DNA of 40,273 nucleotides from Thermoplasmata archaeon (GCA_030037735.1 JASHQC010000034.1:1-40273); one strand, 5' to 3'; shown: positions 30,765 to 38,183, counted from the first letter of the stretch. Notes: generated by a model from the letters alone, not told the origin. Program-made: numbers and translations.

Positions 30765-31796
30765 TCAGCTTGTCTGATGCTTCAATAGCCGCGTCACGCG
30801 GGGGGGCTTCGCCTCCCCTTCCATCGCCTTCGTGAGGCCCAGGCGAGCGAGGTCGTGCCGCATTTCTTCGCGTTCTGCGGGAGTCAACGGAAGGACCGGG
30901 GCTCGAACCGGCCCTCCGGCCATTCCCATCAGCTCCCCCCAGAACTTCACCATTTGGACGGGCAGCGCTCCCCCGGTGCGTCCGGCCAGCCGACCCCACC
31001 ACTTGCGAGACACGGCCTTGATGGGCCGGATCTTCGAATACAACTGACGCGCCTCGTCCCACTTTCCTTGGGTTGCCAGGTCGATGAATCGAACGTAGTG
31101 GTTCGAAGATACGGTGTCGAATCGCCAGTCGCTCGTGTTCGCAAACATCACTTGCTGGTGGATGCCGTACGGTTCCCCGACGAAGAAGATCTCCTCGTCC
31201 GGCATGCTGACCACCGCCTTCGCGCCCGCCTCGAGGTGGGTGTCGATGGAAAGCTGGAGGTTGAAGCTCGCTTCCTTGATGGCGATCAGCGTCCCGAGGT
31301 CGGCCATCCGCGCCATCGCCTTCGCGGAAAGGATGATGCCGAACTGCGGAGAGTTGTAGAAGGCGATGCCGATGTCGACCCGCTCCGCGACTCGGGCGAC
31401 CCAATCCACCACCTGCTCCTCCGTCTTCGTCACGAGGTAGGGCGGGGCAAGAATGACAAAGTCGAATCCCAGCTCCTCGGCCCGATGGGCCATCGCGACG
31501 ACGTCCTTGAGACAGGTGTCCGTGACCTGGAACGCCACAAGGGCCCGACCCCGGACGAGGTGCGAGGCGAGCTCCATCAACCGGTAACGTTCGTCCTGGG
31601 TCAGACTCCAGAACTCCCCCATGTTCCACGAAAAGCCGAGCCCCCTGGTCCCGAGGCGAAGGACATGCTCGATATTGGCGGCGAGTCCTTTTTCGTCGAG
31701 CTCATCCTCGGCCGTGAATGGAGTGATCATCGTCGTCCATTGCCCGACGAGCTTCTCCTTGGCCCACGCCTTCGCCTCCGAGCGTGCGTACTGCAT
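30765..31796 (-). CDS. DapA-family (dihydrodipicolinate synthase/N-acetylneuraminate lyase-like) aldolase
   Basis: This 343-residue TIM-barrel class I aldolase forms a Schiff base with a 2-oxo acid substrate, commonly pyruvate. The catalytic Tyr is in IAFYNSP (Y147) and the Schiff-base Lys in IAIKEAS (K174). The substrate loop, GTTGEF in true DapA, reads SWNMGEFWSLTQDER here, so the specificity probably differs from lysine biosynthesis. The C-terminal 100 residues are longer than usual (GKWDEARQLYSKIRPI followed by a Trp-rich GGALPV region). It is the last gene on this strand after mfnB and the TusA-like gene, with only 39 bases between, so co-transcription is likely. The substrate remains open. 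Confidence 0.85.
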   Translation of the reverse strand: MQYARSEAKAWAKEKLVGQWTTMITPFTAEDELDEKGLAANIEHVLRLGTRGLGFSWNMGEFWSLTQDERYRLMELASHLVRGRALVAFQVTDTCLKDVVAMAHRAEELGFDFVILAPPYLVTKTEEQVVDWVARVAERVDIGIAFYNSPQFGIILSAKAMARMADLGTLIAIKEASFNLQLSIDTHLEAGAKAVVSMPDEEIFFVGEPYGIHQQVMFANTSDWRFDTVSSNHYVRFIDLATQGKWDEARQLYSKIRPIKAVSRKWWGRLAGRTGGALPVQMVKFWGELMGMAGGPVRAPVLPLTPAEREEMRHDLARLGLTKAMEGEAKPPRVTRLLKHQTS

Positions 31797-31835
31797 GAAC
31801 CCTCTTCCTTCCGTGCTCTGTATCGCATTGCGGAC

Positions 31836-32120
31836 TCAGTGCGCGCTCCCCACGGCCCCCGCGCGCGTCGGGCTCACAAGGGGCCCCTCCTTCGCGATGA
31901 AGAGCTCGAACTTCTCGTCTCGGTGCACCTCGTCCACGATTCGATGCCCCTTTCGGTCAGCCCAGGCCCGCACATCGATCCGGTTCGGGACTTCATTCAC
32001 CACTACCCGGACCAGGCTGCCCGACGGGAGGTCGGTGAACTCTCGCTCGAGCCGAGCGATGACTCCCTTGCATGTCAGGAGCGTTCCGTCGACTGTGAAG
32101 GCGACCGGCCGGGACATCAC
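31836..32120 (-). CDS. TusA-like sulfur-carrier protein
   Basis: This 94-residue protein follows the TusA/SirA/YedF pattern: VDGTLLTCKGVIARLEREF with the carrier cysteine, LPSGSLVRVVVNEVPNRIDV, RAWADRKGHRIVDEVHRDEK and FELFIAKE. Known TusA proteins have CPxP at the start of the first helix; here it is CKGV, so the cysteine is kept and the prolines are lost. TusA proteins relay persulfide sulfur for tRNA thiolation, molybdenum cofactor or sulfur oxidation. The gene overlaps mfnB by four bases (ATGA), which implies coupled production. No link between sulfur transfer and furan formation is established. Compare the TusA domain of 9114-9833. Confidence 0.75.
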   Translation of the reverse strand: MMSRPVAFTVDGTLLTCKGVIARLEREFTDLPSGSLVRVVVNEVPNRIDVRAWADRKGHRIVDEVHRDEKFELFIAKEGPLVSPTRAGAVGSAH

Positions 32121-32881
32121 GACGGAATCCGAGGCGCCGTAGGTCCGACTTCGGCAAACACATCGATCTTCCCGGTGAGCCGTTGCCGGAGCTCCTCCCG
32201 AAGCGCCGCCACTGCCGAGGCGACGACGTTTCCGCTCTCCCGGTCACCGTGCGTGCACACCGCTCCCCGAACCCCGACGATGTCGGGGTTGATCCGAACG
32301 AGGGTGTGAAGGTTCGCCACCTTCAGAGCCCCGGAGAGCGCCGTGCTCATTCCTGCCTCCTTCGCCTCGAGGACGAGCTCCTTCAAGGGACGCTCTCCGA
32401 GGAAATCGAAGAGATTACGACCATCCTTGACGAGCGTGTCGATGAGCATCCCGTCGCTCTGACTTTCCTTGCCGAGTTTCACGACAAGGGTGGGGTCCAG
32501 TCCCTGATACAGGTGGCTGTCGGCGAACGTCGCGGCAATGAGCTTTGTGTCGAACCCATCCAATGCGCGCCGACTCTCTCGAAGGATCCGCAGCGCGGTC
32601 TCGTAGTCGCTCTGGACGAACCCGACCTTTACGGAGGTGGCGCCTAGCGCCGCGGCACCATACACCGCCATGGCGACCGTCCCGGCTTGATTCGGCACCA
32701 CTCCGAGAGTGACGCTCACGTGAATCTGCTTGGGAAAGGCATTCCGAACCTCCCGTACGACGGGCGGGAAGTTCGACCCTACCATCATTTCGCGAAGGTT
32801 TTTCACGTCCACGATATCGGCACCCCCGGCGACCGCCTCGCGGGCCTCATCGAGATTCTGGACACTGACCATGAGCATCAT
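32117..32881 (-). CDS. mfnB: (5-formylfuran-3-yl)methyl phosphate synthase
   Basis: This 254-residue TIM-barrel protein of the MfnB (former DUF556) family condenses two glyceraldehyde-3-phosphate molecules to form the furan ring precursor of methanofuran. The catalytic Asp25 and Lys27 are in DIVDVKN, as in the characterised methanococcal enzyme. Lys84 (SVKVGF) matches its Lys85, and MMLMVSVQNLDEAREAVAGG is the family start. LSGALK and the closing IRGAVCTHGDR-type region also fit. Methanofuran carries one-carbon units in methanogens, methanotrophs and some other archaea. No other methanofuran gene is beside it. The ATG is preceded by GAGGAAAGG, and a TATA-like GAATTTAATC lies about 70 bp upstream. 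The TusA-like gene overlaps its stop. Confidence 0.87.
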   Translation of the reverse strand: MMLMVSVQNLDEAREAVAGGADIVDVKNLREMMVGSNFPPVVREVRNAFPKQIHVSVTLGVVPNQAGTVAMAVYGAAALGATSVKVGFVQSDYETALRILRESRRALDGFDTKLIAATFADSHLYQGLDPTLVVKLGKESQSDGMLIDTLVKDGRNLFDFLGERPLKELVLEAKEAGMSTALSGALKVANLHTLVRINPDIVGVRGAVCTHGDRESGNVVASAVAALREELRQRLTGKIDVFAEVGPTAPRIPS

Positions 32882-32944
32882 CGCGTGCCTTTCCTCAGGT
32901 GCCGTCGGCTCCGTGCACCGCTGCCGATGCAGCGCGGCCCAGTA

Positions 32945-32954
32945 GATTAAATTC
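32945..32954 (-). promoter_or_regulatory. mfnB: TATA box of the mfnB transcript
   Basis: GAATTTAATC on the minus strand is a strong AT-rich element in GC-rich surroundings. It predicts a transcript start near 32924 and a leader of about 40 bases, consistent with the purine-rich ribosome-binding site before ATG 32881. Confidence 0.5.
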
Positions 32955-32980
32955 GCTCACAGGCCGATTTTCACCAGGGG

Positions 32981-33014
32981 AGGCTGTAAAGCCTTCCTGT
33001 CAAACGGGTTTGAC
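32981..33014. repeat. Two tandem perfect hairpins upstream of mfnB
   Basis: AGGCT-GTAA-AGCCT (32981-32994) and GTCAAA-CGGG-TTTGAC (32999-33014) are perfect inverted repeats only four bases apart, just outside the mfnB TATA box. They could be operators, an IS-end secondary structure or a small RNA 3' end. Confidence 0.4.
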
Positions 33015-33570
33015 TTTCACGGGGTACGGTGACACTCGGTACGGTGGGGTCGAGACCATCGGAAAATCCCCCAAATCCCCCATCGGATGCGGTCAAGGGG
33101 CGAACGGTGGCATCTACCGTGGACTGTAGTTAGCCCAGGGTGTAATCTCCGCTGACCTACATCGCCGGCGCCATGGGACCGCCCCGTTGAAAAAGACCCC
33201 ACCGTCTGGCAAACGGCTTGGTTCCCATGACGCAGTGAACCGGTGGACATGTCCCTGTGATGACCCGCGTCAGTGCACGCTATTGGGTCGGAGGTATCGT
33301 CCGCCCGGGCCGGCGTGATGTGGGTCTTCCGGAGCCGGCGTGGAGGCGTGTTAGCCACTTCGGTGCGCTCCGTTCCCTTCCTCACCGCCGAGAGGCAGGA
33401 CACCACGGCCCCGCGACGGAAAGGCCGGCGCCGTCGTTGCGTCCGAGTCCCCCTTGTCGAAGGGGGAGGTTCGATGCAGTTTTGTGCTCGCCCGAGACGT
33501 TCGGAGAGCCAAACCGAAGAGCTGCGGCGGGCAGTCCAACCGGCTTGACGGAACGTATTACCTCAGCGCT
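33015..33570. other. Gene-poor stretch without a convincing coding region
   Basis: Frames here are short and Arg-rich, as expected from chance in GC-rich DNA. The features seen are a near-repeat of GGTACGGTG (33023-33031 and 33038-33046) and a strong hairpin at 33448-33475. I see no tRNA pattern and no protein family. It could hide a non-coding RNA or the remains of a mobile element. Confidence 0.4.
33448..33475 (+). repeat. Strong hairpin followed by GGTTCG
   Basis: CCCCCTT-GTCG-AAGGGGG is a perfect 7-bp stem with a four-base loop, followed by AGGTTCG. The form (CCCC stem, loop, GGGGGAGGTTC) resembles the right-end/guide-RNA hairpin of IS200/IS605-type elements, but no transposase gene adjoins it. 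Confidence 0.4.
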
Positions 33571-33573
33571 GCG

Positions 33574-33580
33574 GTAAAAC
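33574..33580 (+). promoter_or_regulatory. TATA-like box of the CBS-domain gene
   Basis: GTAAAAC is centred 26 bp before ATG 33603, the spacing of a leaderless archaeal promoter. Confidence 0.45.
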
Positions 33581-33602
33581 GACGCCGGGCCAGAGCGAGG
33601 CG

Positions 33603-34163
33603 ATGAACGACGCGTCCACCGTATCTCGGGTAATGACCCCATTCGTGATGAGGACCGGGCCCGACGCCCGTCTTGATCAAACCGCCCGCCTACTTCGAGA
33701 GTTCCACATCTCCGGCCTACCCGTAGTCGACGAGAAAGAACAGCTCGTGGGGGTGATCAGCGAGAGAGATTTGGTCCGGGAACTTCACCAGGCCGCCGGG
33801 GTCGCTTCCCCGCGAGGACTCCTCGATCTCCTCTTGGAGTCCGCGCCCACGAAGGGAGCTAGCGTCTTGGAGATCTGCCGCCATCGACTTCACAACGCCC
33901 GAGTGCGGGACGTGATGACTCAGTCGGTAGTGAGCGTCAGGCCCGAGGCCTCGCTCATCGAGGCCGCTCGCCTCATGAAGCAGAACGGGGTAAGCCGTCT
34001 CCCGGTGGTGGACAATGAGAAGCGCCTTGTGGGAATCGTCGCGAAATGCGACATCGTGGACGACCTTTCGACGCACCCATCTCGGGTCCGGGGTGCTCTT
34101 CACCCCAGACTTCGTAGGATCCCGACACAAACCAGACAAAGTGATCCGTACCTGGATATCTGA
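33603..34163 (+). CDS. Tandem CBS-domain protein
   Basis: This 186-residue protein consists of two CBS domains forming one Bateman module: residues about 7-65 (VMTPFVMRTGPDARLDQTARLL, then FHISGLPVVDEKEQLVGVIS) and about 100-155 (VRDVMTQSVVSVRPEASLIE, then GVSRLPVVDNEKRLVGIVAK). Such modules bind adenine nucleotides (AMP, ATP, SAM) and sense energy state. A 30-residue helical linker (GLLDLLLESAPTKGASVLEI) joins the halves. The C-terminal 25 residues are basic and polar. There is no fused enzyme, so it probably regulates a partner in trans. The start ATG has a TATA-like box at the leaderless distance. No operon partner is evident; 256 bases without a gene follow. Confidence 0.87.
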   Translation: MNDASTVSRVMTPFVMRTGPDARLDQTARLLREFHISGLPVVDEKEQLVGVISERDLVRELHQAAGVASPRGLLDLLLESAPTKGASVLEICRHRLHNARVRDVMTQSVVSVRPEASLIEAARLMKQNGVSRLPVVDNEKRLVGIVAKCDIVDDLSTHPSRVRGALHPRLRRIPTQTRQSDPYLDI

Positions 34164-34419
34164 GGAACCTTCGGGGGCAGGTTAACCAACCTCCGAGGAG
34201 CCCGTCGGTTCTATCAGCCATCTTCTCAGCGACGGGTTTTCTAAGGTCTACCTCGGAACGCGATTCGCCGGACCAAGAACAGGTGCAATCTCCTTGCGCA
34301 CAACGGCCGGAGCATCGGTCGCGAACTGGTTGACCAGACGAGAGAATATCAGTTCCAGGTTCTAGCCCCAGGGCGGCCACCGGCCCCAGACGGCTTTCTG
34401 AGCGGGCCGGAGTCTTCAG

Positions 34420-34761
34420 CTACTCAACCCTAAGCAACATCCCAATCCCTTTGGCAAGATACCCCAGGTGTGGAAGATACAGGTCCATGTTCACGACCAC
34501 GTCACGACCCTCCAACACCTCTTCGAGCGAGCTGCCTACGAGTCGCGGGCGGAGAACAAGGCGGCCCCCCCGCAGGGATTCGTCCTGAACATTCACAAGA
34601 TCCACTTCAACGCGCTCCGGGGTGCTGGAAGGGGAAGGGGTCCCACTGCCGCTCGATACGTGGATGACCTTTCCCCGAAGGTTCGCCTTGGCCCGGCGGA
34701 GTGCTCCGTCTCCCTCCTCGACCTGCACGAGAACCTGACGTCCAATCAGGTCTTGGAGCAT
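34420..34761 (-). CDS. Unknown protein with beta-rich N-terminus
   Basis: I do not recognise this 113-residue protein. From ATG 34761 it begins MLQDLIGRQVLVQVEEGDGA, then KANLRGKVIHV, a short Ser/Thr/Pro linker (SSGSGTPSPSSTPERVE), VDLVNVQDESLRGGRLVLRP and EEVLEGRDVVVNMDLYLPHL, ending GMLLRVE. The alternating hydrophobic strands with glycine turns suggest a small beta barrel, possibly ligand- or RNA-binding. The frame is open to 34914, but ATG 34761 is favoured because a TATA-like GTACATATCC (34785-34794, minus strand) is centred 29 bp upstream. No neighbour hints at a function; VapBC lies upstream in the opposite direction. Confidence 0.6.
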   Translation of the reverse strand: MLQDLIGRQVLVQVEEGDGALRRAKANLRGKVIHVSSGSGTPSPSSTPERVEVDLVNVQDESLRGGRLVLRPRLVGSSLEEVLEGRDVVVNMDLYLPHLGYLAKGIGMLLRVE

Positions 34762-34786
34762 ACACCCCGAAATGGGCGGCCCTAGG

Positions 34787-34793
34787 ATATGTA
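34787..34793 (-). promoter_or_regulatory. TATA box of the unknown beta-rich protein gene
   Basis: TACATAT on the minus strand is centred 29 bp before ATG 34761 and decides the start of that gene. Confidence 0.45.
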
Positions 34794-34967
34794 CGCGGCG
34801 CCTGGAGGATCCTGACTGGACTGCGTGCGAAGTTGATTGCGCACAATCGATGGAAGCGGAAGGAAGTAGATGGAAGTGCAATCTCCGGGCATCCGCCCAA
34901 GGCGGCGGGACCATGATCTTTGACCCACCTTACACCTCCCTTGTTCGATGGATGCAATGGGGAACGT

Positions 34968-34983
34968 CTTAAGTATCGATACT
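34968..34983 (+). promoter_or_regulatory. VapBC promoter with 12-bp palindromic operator
   Basis: A TATA-like CTTAAGTA (34968-34975) overlaps a perfect 12-bp palindrome, AGTATCGATACT (34972-34983). The transcript start is predicted near 34996, 14 bases before ATG 35010. Toxin-antitoxin operons are usually repressed by their own antitoxin at such palindromes, so this is the likely VapB site (inference). Confidence 0.5.
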
Positions 34984-35009
34984 GGCTTAGGACCACGAGG
35001 GCAACATCG

Positions 35010-35225
35010 ATGGAGACCGTGACGGTTTCGCCCAAGTATCAGGTGGTCATCCCTGCGAGTGTCCGAAAGGAGCGACACATTCGTCCCGGCGATCGGATGG
35101 CGGTGATCGTGAAGCACGGAGTCGTCCACTTAGTTCCCATTCGACCGTTCGCAGCCTCAAAAGGGATGCTTCGAGGGGCGAAACCGGATCTCACCGAACT
35201 CCGCGACCACACGGATCGAAACTAG
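35010..35225 (+). CDS. vapB: AbrB/MazE-type antitoxin (VapB)
   Basis: This 71-residue protein opens with a swapped-hairpin AbrB DNA-binding domain: METVTVSPKYQVVIPASVRK, RHIRPGDRMAVIVKHGVVHLVP. The C-terminal 25 residues (KGMLRGAKPDLTELRDHTDR) are the charged segment that normally wraps the PIN toxin. I chose ATG 35010 because the longer frame from 34920 runs through the promoter and palindrome. The toxin GTG follows the stop with no gap. VapB should neutralise the toxin and repress the operon at the palindrome at 34972-34983. Confidence 0.85.
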   Translation: METVTVSPKYQVVIPASVRKERHIRPGDRMAVIVKHGVVHLVPIRPFAASKGMLRGAKPDLTELRDHTDRN

Positions 35226-35606
35226 GTGATTCGATTGATCTGCGTGGACACGTACGGCTGGCTGGAACGCATCCTGGAGGGGCCGCGCGCCGCCGAGTAC
35301 AACAGGGTTCTATCGAGCGTCCGGCCCGAAGAGATTGTAACTTCAGTCGTAACGGTCTACGAACTCTATCGGAAGCTTCGCCCCATCCGAGGGGAGGCGG
35401 CTGCTCTCGAGGCGGTGGTTCACTTGAAGGCCACTCATCTGGTCCCGGTGGATGACCAGCTCGCTCTCGAGGCCGCCGATTACTCGTTGGCGCATTCTCT
35501 ACATTTTTCCGATGCGTTAGTCTTCGCGACGGCTCGGAGATTCGAAGCACCCTTACACACAAGCGATCCGGATCTCAAGAATATCCCCGGCGTAGTCTTT
35601 CACTAG
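35226..35606 (+). CDS. vapC: PIN-domain ribonuclease toxin (VapC)
   Basis: This 126-residue PIN-domain RNase is held inactive by the adjacent antitoxin. The four acidic metal-binding residues are all present: D8 (CVDTYGW), E46 (VYELY), D96 (FSDALVFATAR) and D114 (TSDPDL). The closing NIPGVVF is the usual C-terminal strand. VapC toxins cut initiator tRNA, other tRNAs or the sarcin-ricin loop; the target here cannot be told. The GTG start sits directly on the antitoxin stop, a coupling that makes less toxin than antitoxin likely. Confidence 0.88.
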   Translation: MIRLICVDTYGWLERILEGPRAAEYNRVLSSVRPEEIVTSVVTVYELYRKLRPIRGEAAALEAVVHLKATHLVPVDDQLALEAADYSLAHSLHFSDALVFATARRFEAPLHTSDPDLKNIPGVVFH

Positions 35607-35763
35607 GCAAATTGGAGTCGATCCCCGGGGACGCGCCAAGAAACTCACTCAAGAGTGCCGGACCCAACGCGTGCACGCAGTCCGGCGAAATGCGGGTATA
35701 CTCTTGCCGCGCTGCACCTAATTGACCCGGCCTTCGCGAGTCGTGGCCATGCCACGGGTGGAG

Positions 35764-37191
35764 CTACGGGGTCCAGGTGGGGGTCTCGTATCCCGGAGGC
35801 AGGGTGGGCACTTCGGAGCCGCCGAACGGGTCCGGACGGGGCTCGGGAGCGCGTCCGTGCTTCTTCGCCAGGTACGCATCGATCCCGGCCGCGGCTCGCT
35901 CCCCGGCAGCCATCGCGTGAACGACCGAGCGGCCCCCGGTCGCGAACACCCCCTCGACATCCGTCATACAGTCGTCGTGCTTGCCTTCGGGCCAGCCCAT
36001 GGAGGCGATCTTGAACCCGTACTCCTTCTCGAAGCCTTCGAGGTCGGCGACCTCGCCGACGGCGATGATCACCGTATCGCAGGGGATCGTCTCCTCGGAG
36101 TTCGGGACGACGACGAGCGTCCGTCGACCCTTCGCGTCCGGCGGGCCGTGCTCGGTCCGTTCGACCACCAGTCCCTCTACGCGCTCCGTACCGAGGATTC
36201 GTTTCGGCGACCGATAGAAGACGAACTGGATCCCCTCCAGCTGGCCGCCTTCCTTCTCCTCGACGGTGGCCTTCATGTCCTCTGGCCCACGCCGGTAGAC
36301 GAGCTGGACGTCGCCGCCGCCCGTGAGTCGGCGGGCGGACCGGGCCGCATCGAGGGCCACATCGCCGGCGCCGATGACCACGACGCGTCGGTCCGTGCGG
36401 CCGAAGACGCCGGGCGGACCCATGTTGATTCGCAGGAGGAACGGCAGGGCATGGTAGACGCCCGGCAGATGCTCGCCAGGAACCGCGAGCTCTCGAGCTT
36501 TGGAGGCGCCGACGGAGACGAGGACCGCCTCATATCCTTCTTTCAGGAGGTCTTTCGGGGTGAAGTCCGCACCGGCGCGCCGTCCGACGACGAACTTGAT
36601 GTCCAGGTTCTTCCAGCGGGCAAGGTCGGTGTTGAGGTCCTCCGCCTCCAGGTGGTACCTCGGGATCGTGTTGACCTGCCCGCCGAGGTTCGGCTCCGTC
36701 TCGAAGACGGTCACCGGGTGGCCACGGACCGCAAGATCCCAGGCGGCCATCAGGCCCGCCGGACCCGCGCCGACGACCGCGATCCGCTCCTCCTTCCGCT
36801 TCGTGGGGATGTAGAGCAGGTCGGACTTCCCGTAGTCGAGGGCCGCCCGCTTCAGGTGACGGATGGCGATCGGCACGCCCTTCCCACCCATGATGCAGTC
36901 GTCCTCGCAGAAGTGATAGCAGGTCTTGCACAGGACCGTGGAGAGCGGGTTGTCTCGAAGGGTCAGACGGGCCGCGCCGTCAAAATCCTCCTGCGAGATT
37001 AGGATGTTGTACCCTCGGGCGTCCTGAGAGATCGGACAGCCCTGGACACAGTACGGCATCGCGCATTGGAGACAGCGTTGCGCTTCGAGCACGGCTTCCT
37101 GCTTCGAGTAGGCGTCGTCGATGAGGGCGAACTTCTCGACCCGCTCCTCCCGGGTCTGTTCCTGGATTGGCACCCGATCGTAACGTCCCAT
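35764..37191 (-). CDS. GltD-like NAD(P)H-dependent Fe-S flavoprotein oxidoreductase
   Basis: This 475-residue protein is homologous to the small subunit of glutamate synthase and to related NADPH-ferredoxin or sulfide oxidoreductases. The N-terminus has two Cys clusters for [4Fe-4S] centres: CLQCAMPYCVQGCP (about 40-53) and CKTCYHFCEDDC (about 88-99). Next come the FAD motif VVGAGPAGLMAAWDLAVRG and the NAD(P)H motif VVIGAGDVALDAARSAR. At the C-terminal flavin loop the expected A-x-G-D is ATGG (GVFATGGRSVVHAM), so the usual Asp is Gly. No large glutamate-synthase subunit lies in the window, so it may serve another partner such as a dehydrogenase or hydrogenase. GACTAAAAG (37246-37254, minus strand) may be the TATA box. 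Confidence 0.88.
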   Translation of the reverse strand: MGRYDRVPIQEQTREERVEKFALIDDAYSKQEAVLEAQRCLQCAMPYCVQGCPISQDARGYNILISQEDFDGAARLTLRDNPLSTVLCKTCYHFCEDDCIMGGKGVPIAIRHLKRAALDYGKSDLLYIPTKRKEERIAVVGAGPAGLMAAWDLAVRGHPVTVFETEPNLGGQVNTIPRYHLEAEDLNTDLARWKNLDIKFVVGRRAGADFTPKDLLKEGYEAVLVSVGASKARELAVPGEHLPGVYHALPFLLRINMGPPGVFGRTDRRVVVIGAGDVALDAARSARRLTGGGDVQLVYRRGPEDMKATVEEKEGGQLEGIQFVFYRSPKRILGTERVEGLVVERTEHGPPDAKGRRTLVVVPNSEETIPCDTVIIAVGEVADLEGFEKEYGFKIASMGWPEGKHDDCMTDVEGVFATGGRSVVHAMAAGERAAAGIDAYLAKKHGRAPEPRPDPFGGSEVPTLPPGYETPTWTP

Positions 37192-37622
37192 CGTTGAACG
37201 GCCCCCGATTGCGGTTGTACCCGGTTATGCAACCGAGGGGGGTCTTTTAGTCTTGTACGTAGTGTGCGAAAACCTGACACGGCCTGCTCCTCGGGAGACA
37301 AAAAGCGTCATCGAGACGGGGCGTTGTCGGGGCATCGAGCGAAACCGGCGAGTTCACTTCTCGTCCTCTGGGTCTAACGTTTTGTACCGACGCGCGGTGG
37401 ACTGTGGTAGGGCGCGACCCCTGCTGCTCGTTGGGCCTCTTTGCTCGGGATCTGTGTTCCTGTCTGCACCTCAGGTCCCGCGAATATGTCTCGCAAACTG
37501 CAAGGGGCTTGTAAGCCACAACGACTGATCACAGGACGTCTGGGCAAGTGACGTCGCTGACTTGTGGGGCAGGGTTACTGCGGCGACCCCTCCTCGCACA
37601 GTCAGGATGGGAGGTCCGAACC
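37192..37622. other. Gene-free stretch between the GltD-like gene and the RelE-type pair
   Basis: About 430 bases with no convincing coding frame. The first 65 bases hold the putative GltD-like promoter. The rest shows only short frames without domain signs, and no repeat or RNA signature that I can recognise. Confidence 0.4.
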
Positions 37623-37934
37623 TCAGACTCTCTTCCGATGCAACTCGAAGTCTTGGTAGGTCCGTTCCATTCGACGGAGTATGGCTTCGACCACCGGGCG
37701 GCCGTGTCGGACCTGATAGATCGCGCGGTAGCCCGCCACCTTGAGCCGCCACCGCTTGGGATCGTTCCGGATAGGGCATACGTCGAGGGTCGCCGAGGGC
37801 CTTTGGGGGAATCTGGAGAACTCCGGGAAGACCTCGGCGAATGCCTCGATGACCGCCGGTGACAGAGACCAAAACTGCAACCGCGCTGTCCGCGTGAAAT
37901 CGGGCCAGTCGTCAGCCGACCGTTCCCTTGCCAC
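37623..37934 (-). CDS. relE: RelE/ParE-family toxin
   Basis: This 103-residue protein has the RelE/ParE toxin plan: an N-terminal helix-rich part (LQFWSLSPAVIEAFAEVFPEF), then KRWRLKVAGYRAIYQVRHGRPVVEAILRRMERTYQDF. This matches the family's K-x-R-x-G-x-Y-R-x-x-Y-x-V...I-x-x-R pattern. RelE cuts mRNA on the ribosome, whereas ParE poisons gyrase; the basic residues fit RelE better. The ATG lies 23 bases inside the antitoxin gene, so translation is coupled. Family-level confidence is good; the target is unproven. Confidence 0.72.
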   Translation of the reverse strand: MARERSADDWPDFTRTARLQFWSLSPAVIEAFAEVFPEFSRFPQRPSATLDVCPIRNDPKRWRLKVAGYRAIYQVRHGRPVVEAILRRMERTYQDFELHRKRV

Positions 37935-38160
37935 GCTGGCGCCTCCACTTCGCGAATTCGCGCTTCATGGTGGCTCCCGGAACGATCTCCTCGGTGGCAA
38001 GTCGTCGATCCAGCTCTCGTCTCAAGGCCGGTGAGAGGTAGTCATCCGCCAGTGCGAGAAGGAAATCATCCCAAGTCTGGTCGGCTGTCTTGACTCCTCG
38101 TAGAGCCTGCAGGGTCGCGTGATGAATGGGGATACTCGTGAAGCTGTTATCGCTGGCCAT
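37912..38160 (-). CDS. Antitoxin of the RelE-type pair
   Basis: This 82-residue protein is read from ATG 38160; ATG codons at 38163 and 38169 are also possible. SFTSIPIHHATLQALRGVKT resembles the ribbon-helix-helix start of small archaeal antitoxins, with a strand followed by 'TLQALRG'. TADQTWDDFLLALADDYLSP is the second helix. The charged tail (LDRRLATEEIVPGATMKREFAKWRRQRG) likely binds the toxin. A TATA-like GTATGTA (38184-38190, minus strand) is centred 27 bp before ATG 38160. A long inverted repeat lies about 90 bp upstream (38251-38296) and could be a regulatory site. The overlapping toxin gene supports the call. Confidence 0.65.
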   Translation of the reverse strand: MASDNSFTSIPIHHATLQALRGVKTADQTWDDFLLALADDYLSPALRRELDRRLATEEIVPGATMKREFAKWRRQRGKGTVG

Positions 38161-38183
38161 CATGACCATGATGATAGTAATGG

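Noticed and set aside
33017-33406. 129-residue minus-strand frame in the hairpin-rich region
   Set aside because: It has no recognisable domain, its composition is that of chance reading, and it has no promoter or ribosome-binding site. I considered a transposase remnant but could not match any family.
37247-37519. Short frames on both strands in the gap after the GltD-like gene
   Set aside because: They have no domain, no promoter and an atypical residue mix.
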